A stretch of DNA of 47,514 nt. Source: Candidatus Limicola stercorigallinarum. Its GTDB lineage: Bacteria; Actinomycetota; Coriobacteriia; Coriobacteriales; Coriobacteriaceae. The notes below the pieces were generated by a model. That model did no database searches. It had not been told where the DNA came from and was given only the letters and a program-made list of their open reading frames with translations. The position numbers were made by a program, and so were the translations under genes. Position 1 is the first letter of the stretch; the number at the start of each line of letters is the position of its first letter. Below are positions 44,235 to 47,514 of the stretch, piece after piece. The stretch lies in assembly GCA_018711625.1 (NCBI GenBank), contig DVID01000002.1, positions 1 through 47,514 of the forward strand, read 5' to 3'.

Positions 44235-45341
44235 ATGATCAACCGCAAGGCCATCGGCTATATCACCGCTAACTACGCCGGCTCCGAGCGCAGTGCTCTG
44301 CTCGACAGCCGTCCGCTCGCATCCATCCCCTTCATGGGCCGCTACCGCCTCATTGACTTCCCGCTTTCCAATATGGCAAACGCGGGCATTAAGACGGTCG
44401 GCTTGGTGATGCCGGGCAATTACCGTTCCATCATCGACCATGTGGGTCACGGCAAGGACTGGGGCCTCGACCGCAAGAAGGGCGGCCTCTTCCCGCTTCC
44501 GGGTAACCCCTATGGTGCCACCAAGCAGGGCATGCGCTTCTTGCTGCGCGACATCATCTCCAACAAGACCCTCTTCGAGCGCTCCGACAAGCCCTATGTT
44601 GTGCTCATGGGCACCAACATCATCTGCAACCTCGACCTCAACGCCATCATCGAGGCGCACGAGAACTCCGGCGTGGGCATGACGCTCGTGTATGTGAAGG
44701 CCGAGCGCAAGCACACCGACTGCAGCCGCCTTATCATTGGCGATGCCGGCCGCGTGAAAGCCGTTGAGCCAGGCTGCGAGTATGGCGACAACAAGTTCAT
44801 CGACTGCTTCGTGGTCAACCGTAAACTGCTCCTGAAGATCATCGATCAATACGCCTCGGCCGACTATCTCGACATCTTTGAGGCCATCGCGCCCGACTTT
44901 GAGCGCATCGATGTGTGCAGCTACGAGTTCAAGGGTCTCGCGGTGGGCATCTTTGGCGAGGACACCTACTATGCGCGTAGCATGGAGATGCTCAATCCCA
45001 AGGTCTGCAACGAGCTCTTCATGAAGGACCGCCCGGTTCTCACCAAGGCTCACGACGCACCCCCCGCGAAGTACTCCGCCGGTTCGCTCGCTTGCAACTC
45101 GCGCATCTCCGCAGGCTGCAAGATCGACGGCACGGTGCGCAACTCCATCCTGGCACGTGGCGTTATCGTCGAGAGCGGCGCCAGCGTTCAGGACAGCATC
45201 ATCATGCAGTCCTGCGTCATCAAGCGTGGCGCACGCGTTGAGAACGCCATCGTGGACAAGAACAACACCATCTCGGCCAACACCGAGCTGCGCGGAACGC
45301 CCGATCACATCCTTGTTGTTGGCAAGGGTGCCCTCGCTTAA
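44235..45341 (+). CDS. glgD: Glucose-1-phosphate adenylyltransferase regulatory subunit
   Basis: Partner of GlgC that raises activity of the complex. The 368-residue product has the fold but a degenerate active-site loop: ITANYAGSERSALLDSRPLA replaces the GGxGxRL loop. FMGRYRLIDFPLSNMANAGI and the C-terminal beta-helix (CKIDGTVRNSILARGVIVES) remain. This pattern is typical of GlgD in Firmicutes. ATG 44235 has AAGGGGGAATG upstream, and the gene follows glgC by 4 bases. Together with glgC it implies a heteromeric enzyme. Confidence 0.93.
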   Translation: MINRKAIGYITANYAGSERSALLDSRPLASIPFMGRYRLIDFPLSNMANAGIKTVGLVMPGNYRSIIDHVGHGKDWGLDRKKGGLFPLPGNPYGATKQGMRFLLRDIISNKTLFERSDKPYVVLMGTNIICNLDLNAIIEAHENSGVGMTLVYVKAERKHTDCSRLIIGDAGRVKAVEPGCEYGDNKFIDCFVVNRKLLLKIIDQYASADYLDIFEAIAPDFERIDVCSYEFKGLAVGIFGEDTYYARSMEMLNPKVCNELFMKDRPVLTKAHDAPPAKYSAGSLACNSRISAGCKIDGTVRNSILARGVIVESGASVQDSIIMQSCVIKRGARVENAIVDKNNTISANTELRGTPDHILVVGKGALA

Positions 45342-45450
45342 CGTGACGTGTGCTCACGTTAACACCCGAATCATGAATTCGGCTCACGCACAAGGCATGA
45401 GATAGGCGTTATCATAGAATCGCCGTTCAGCTGGGCTGGGCGGCGATTCT
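45340..45450 (+). promoter_or_regulatory. Three tandem hairpins between glgD and glgA
   Basis: AACGTGA/TCACGTT (45340-45360, overlapping the glgD stop), CCGAAT/ATTCGG (45366-45382) and AGAATCGCCG/CGGCGATTCT (45416-45450, perfect 10 bp, 15-nt loop) lie in a row. The last is followed by CTACC, not a T-run. They may attenuate or stabilise, and thereby set the amount of GlgA. Confidence 0.5.
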
Positions 45451-45477
45451 CTACCTTGCTCTACTTTTGGAGGCTCC

Positions 45478-47514
45478 ATGGCTAAGAAATTGCAAGTGGT
45501 GTTTGCTTCCGCCGAAGCGGCTCCCTTTGTTAAAACTGGCGGCCTGGGTGACGTTGCCGGTTCCCTTCCCAAAGCGCTGAAGCGCGCCGGCGCCGACGTT
45601 ATCGTAATGGTTCCCAAATACAGCACCATCCCCGACGTGTTCCGCGAGAAGATGGAGCACGTTGCCGACTTTTACGTTAGCCTCGGTTGGCGCAACGAGT
45701 ACTGTGGTCTCGAGCGCCTCGATGTTGACGGAGTGACCTATCTCTTCATCGACAACGAGCACTACTTTGCTCGCAGCTACCCCTATGGCTTCTTTGACGA
45801 TGGCGAGCGCTTTGCATTCTTCTCCAAGGCCGTCACCGAAAGCCTGCAGCACCTTCCTGAAGGCTTCACCTGCGATGTGCTTCACTGCAACGACTGGCAC
45901 ACCGCCCTTGCTCCCGTCTTTTTGCGCGAGTTCTACCAGGGCCTGCCGCTCTATGAGCGCGTGAAGACGGTCTTCTCGATTCACAACATCGCCTTCCAGG
46001 GCCAGTTCTCCGACACCGTCCTGAACGACGTGCTTGGCTTGGCACACATCCCCAACGCTGCCCGTCAGCTGCGCTGCGATGCCAACTCCGTCAACTACAT
46101 GCTCGGTGCCCTCAACTATACCGACCGCATCACCACGGTGAGCCCCACCTATGCGGCCGAGATTCAAACGCCCGAGTACGGCGAGCATCTTGACGGTGTT
46201 CTGCGTCGTCGCAACAACATCCTGCGCGGTATCCTGAACGGCATCGACACCGTTGATTGGGATCCTGCAACCGATTACCAACTCACCGAGAACTATCACG
46301 TGGGCGATATGGAGGGCAAGGCTGCCTGCAAGGCTGCGCTCCAGCAGGAGCTGGGTCTTGAGGTGCGCGCCGACCGCCCGCTCATGGTCATGGTCACCCG
46401 CCTTACGCGCCAGAAGGGCATGGACCTGGTCACCTACTCGCTCGATCGCATCCTTTCCGGCGGCGTCCAGGTTGCCGTTCTGGGCACGGGCGATTACGAG
46501 GAGTCCATGCGCTACTTCTCCAACAAGTATCCGGGCTCCATGGCAGCGCGCATCACTTTCGACTCCGCCCTCTCCCGCCGCATGTACTCCGGCGCCGACA
46601 TGTTCCTCATGCCGTCGCTCTTTGAGCCCTGCGGCCTCTCGCAGATCATCGCCATGCGCTACGGCACCCTGCCCATCGTGCGCGAAACCGGCGGTTTGCG
46701 CGATACCGTTATCCCCTACAACCAGTTCACCGGTGAGGGCACCGGCTTCTCGTTCACCCACTTCAACGGTGACGAGATGGGCGATGCGGTCTTCCGCGCC
46801 GCACGCCTCTTCTGGGACAACCGCGACGCGTGGAACAAGGTCGTTGAGCAGGCCATGACTAAGGACTTCTCGTGGACCCGCTCGGCAGACGAGTACATCA
46901 AGCTCTACCTTGAGCTTGCCGGTGATACCGAGGTGATGCCCGAGCCGGTATCCACGCCTGAGCCGGCACCTGAACCCGAGCCCGAGGTTGTTCCCGCTCC
47001 GGAACCCGAGCCCGTGCAGGAGCCGGCAGAAGAGCCCCAGACCGCAGAGGCTGCTGACGTTGAGGCAGACGTAAAGCCTGTTGAGGCTGAGGAGAAGCCC
47101 GCCGAGGTTGAAGCACCCGCGGCAGAGAAGGCCGCTGAGCCGGAACTTGAGAAGGAAGCCCCGGCTGCCAAGCCTGCTGCTAAGACCACTACGGCCAAGA
47201 AGACGGCAACCAAGACCACGGCTGCGAAGGCAACCACCACCAAGGCAAAGGCTGCCACTACAAAGACGAAGACGACTACTGCCAAGGCTACCGCTACCAA
47301 GACAACTGCGACCAAGACTGCGTCCAAGACCGCAGCGAAGGCCACGACCACTAAGGCTGCGGCAACAAAGACCGCCACTAAGGCTGCTGAGAAGCCGGCA
47401 ACGGCCACCAAGGCTGCAGCTTCCAAGACGACCGCGACGAAGGCTGCATCCACCACGGCAACAAAGACCACGGCAGCGAAGGCTACCGCCACAAAGGCAG
47501 CCCCTAAGACCGCG
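45478..47514 (+). CDS. glgA: Glycogen synthase (GT5) with acidic linker and histone-like tail; cut by window end
   Basis: Extends glycogen using ADP-glucose. The protein begins MAKKLQVVFASAEAAPFVKT, with the ADP-binding KTGGLGD at 19-25. HNIAFQGQF, LNGIDTVDWDP, TRLTRQKGMDL and the catalytic-end motif FEPCGLSQIIAMRYG follow. The enzyme domain ends near residue 484. A Pro/Glu-rich acidic linker (485-561, e.g. PEPAPEPEPEVVP) follows. From residue 562 a Lys/Thr/Ala-rich basic tail (AKTTTAKKTATKTTAAKA and onward) reaches the last base with no stop, so at least 118 tail residues exist and the true end is outside the window. The ATG has TTGGAGG upstream. The tail parallels that of GlgB. Confidence 0.96.
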   Translation, partial: MAKKLQVVFASAEAAPFVKTGGLGDVAGSLPKALKRAGADVIVMVPKYSTIPDVFREKMEHVADFYVSLGWRNEYCGLERLDVDGVTYLFIDNEHYFARSYPYGFFDDGERFAFFSKAVTESLQHLPEGFTCDVLHCNDWHTALAPVFLREFYQGLPLYERVKTVFSIHNIAFQGQFSDTVLNDVLGLAHIPNAARQLRCDANSVNYMLGALNYTDRITTVSPTYAAEIQTPEYGEHLDGVLRRRNNILRGILNGIDTVDWDPATDYQLTENYHVGDMEGKAACKAALQQELGLEVRADRPLMVMVTRLTRQKGMDLVTYSLDRILSGGVQVAVLGTGDYEESMRYFSNKYPGSMAARITFDSALSRRMYSGADMFLMPSLFEPCGLSQIIAMRYGTLPIVRETGGLRDTVIPYNQFTGEGTGFSFTHFNGDEMGDAVFRAARLFWDNRDAWNKVVEQAMTKDFSWTRSADEYIKLYLELAGDTEVMPEPVSTPEPAPEPEPEVVPAPEPEPVQEPAEEPQTAEAADVEADVKPVEAEEKPAEVEAPAAEKAAEPELEKEAPAAKPAAKTTTAKKTATKTTAAKATTTKAKAATTKTKTTTAKATATKTTATKTASKTAAKATTTKAAATKTATKAAEKPATATKAAASKTTATKAASTTATKTTAAKATATKAAPKTA

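Noticed and set aside
46905-47492. Open frame opposite the glgA tail, rich in Val and Ala
   Set aside because: It is the reverse complement of the Lys/Thr/Ala coding repeat. It has no motif and lies inside an established gene.
47150-47514. Repetitive DNA in the glgA tail as a CRISPR array or tandem repeat locus
   Set aside because: There are no regular spacers. The repeats are codon-level (AAG ACC, GCT AAG and variants) in one open frame.

Overview
The window looks like chromosomal DNA of a GC-rich actinobacterium of the class Coriobacteriia, most like Collinsella or a relative. This is inferred from gene content and order: a mycobacterial-type integration host factor directly before gmk-rpoZ, a DivIVA-like coiled-coil gene next to a DUF177-rpmF pair, and otherwise Firmicutes-like traits (class 1B PyrD with PyrK, PyrR, FakA with Asp23, AdhE, and a glgBPCDA cluster with GlgD). 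No phage, transposase, CRISPR array or rRNA was seen. The only RNA gene I can support is one tRNA-Asn.

Layout. Bases 1-5629 (minus strand) carry the 5' part of lepA, rpsT, holA, a small membrane protein, and the DNA-uptake genes comEC and comEA. Bases 5760-8156 (minus) are a mihF-gmk-rpoZ-thiI unit behind a clear promoter. Bases 8361-13678 (minus) are a complete pyrimidine operon, pyrR-pyrB-pyrC-pyrK-pyrD-pyrF, with a strong promoter and a leader that may act as an attenuator. Together with carbamoyl phosphate and PyrE, which are not in the window, it makes UMP. Bases 14070-16246 (minus) encode a two-gene polysaccharide-type ABC exporter whose ATPase carries C-terminal SLH-like repeats. A tRNA-Asn gene (plus) follows, and then about 790 bases of non-coding DNA packed with inverted repeats.

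Bases 17247-25136 (minus) hold plsX, rpmF, DUF177, a DivIVA-like gene, coaD, rsmD, recG, fakA and an Asp23 gene, covering lipid and CoA supply, ribosome maturation and replication-fork repair. From 25504 come murT (plus, with no gatD beside it), a heterodimeric ABC exporter (minus), rpmB (plus), a small papain-like hydrolase, adhE behind two operator-like palindromes, and a kinase-fold phosphotransferase. A HAD hydrolase and a thiamine pyrophosphokinase follow on the minus strand.

Bases 38154 to the end are a glycogen operon, glgB-glgP-glgC-glgD-glgA, which covers synthesis, branching and phosphorolysis. The most unusual feature of the window is here. GlgB ends in a 97-residue Lys/Thr/Ala-rich tail like that of histone H1. 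GlgA has an acidic Pro/Glu linker followed by a similar Lys/Thr/Ala tail that runs off the end of the window. The same basic tail on two enzymes of one polymer-building pathway suggests a shared scaffold or polymer/polyanion-binding device. That function is inference; the tails are read directly from the sequence.

All functions were assigned by reading motifs and family resemblance by eye, with no database search. Starts were chosen from Shine-Dalgarno spacing and gene overlaps.
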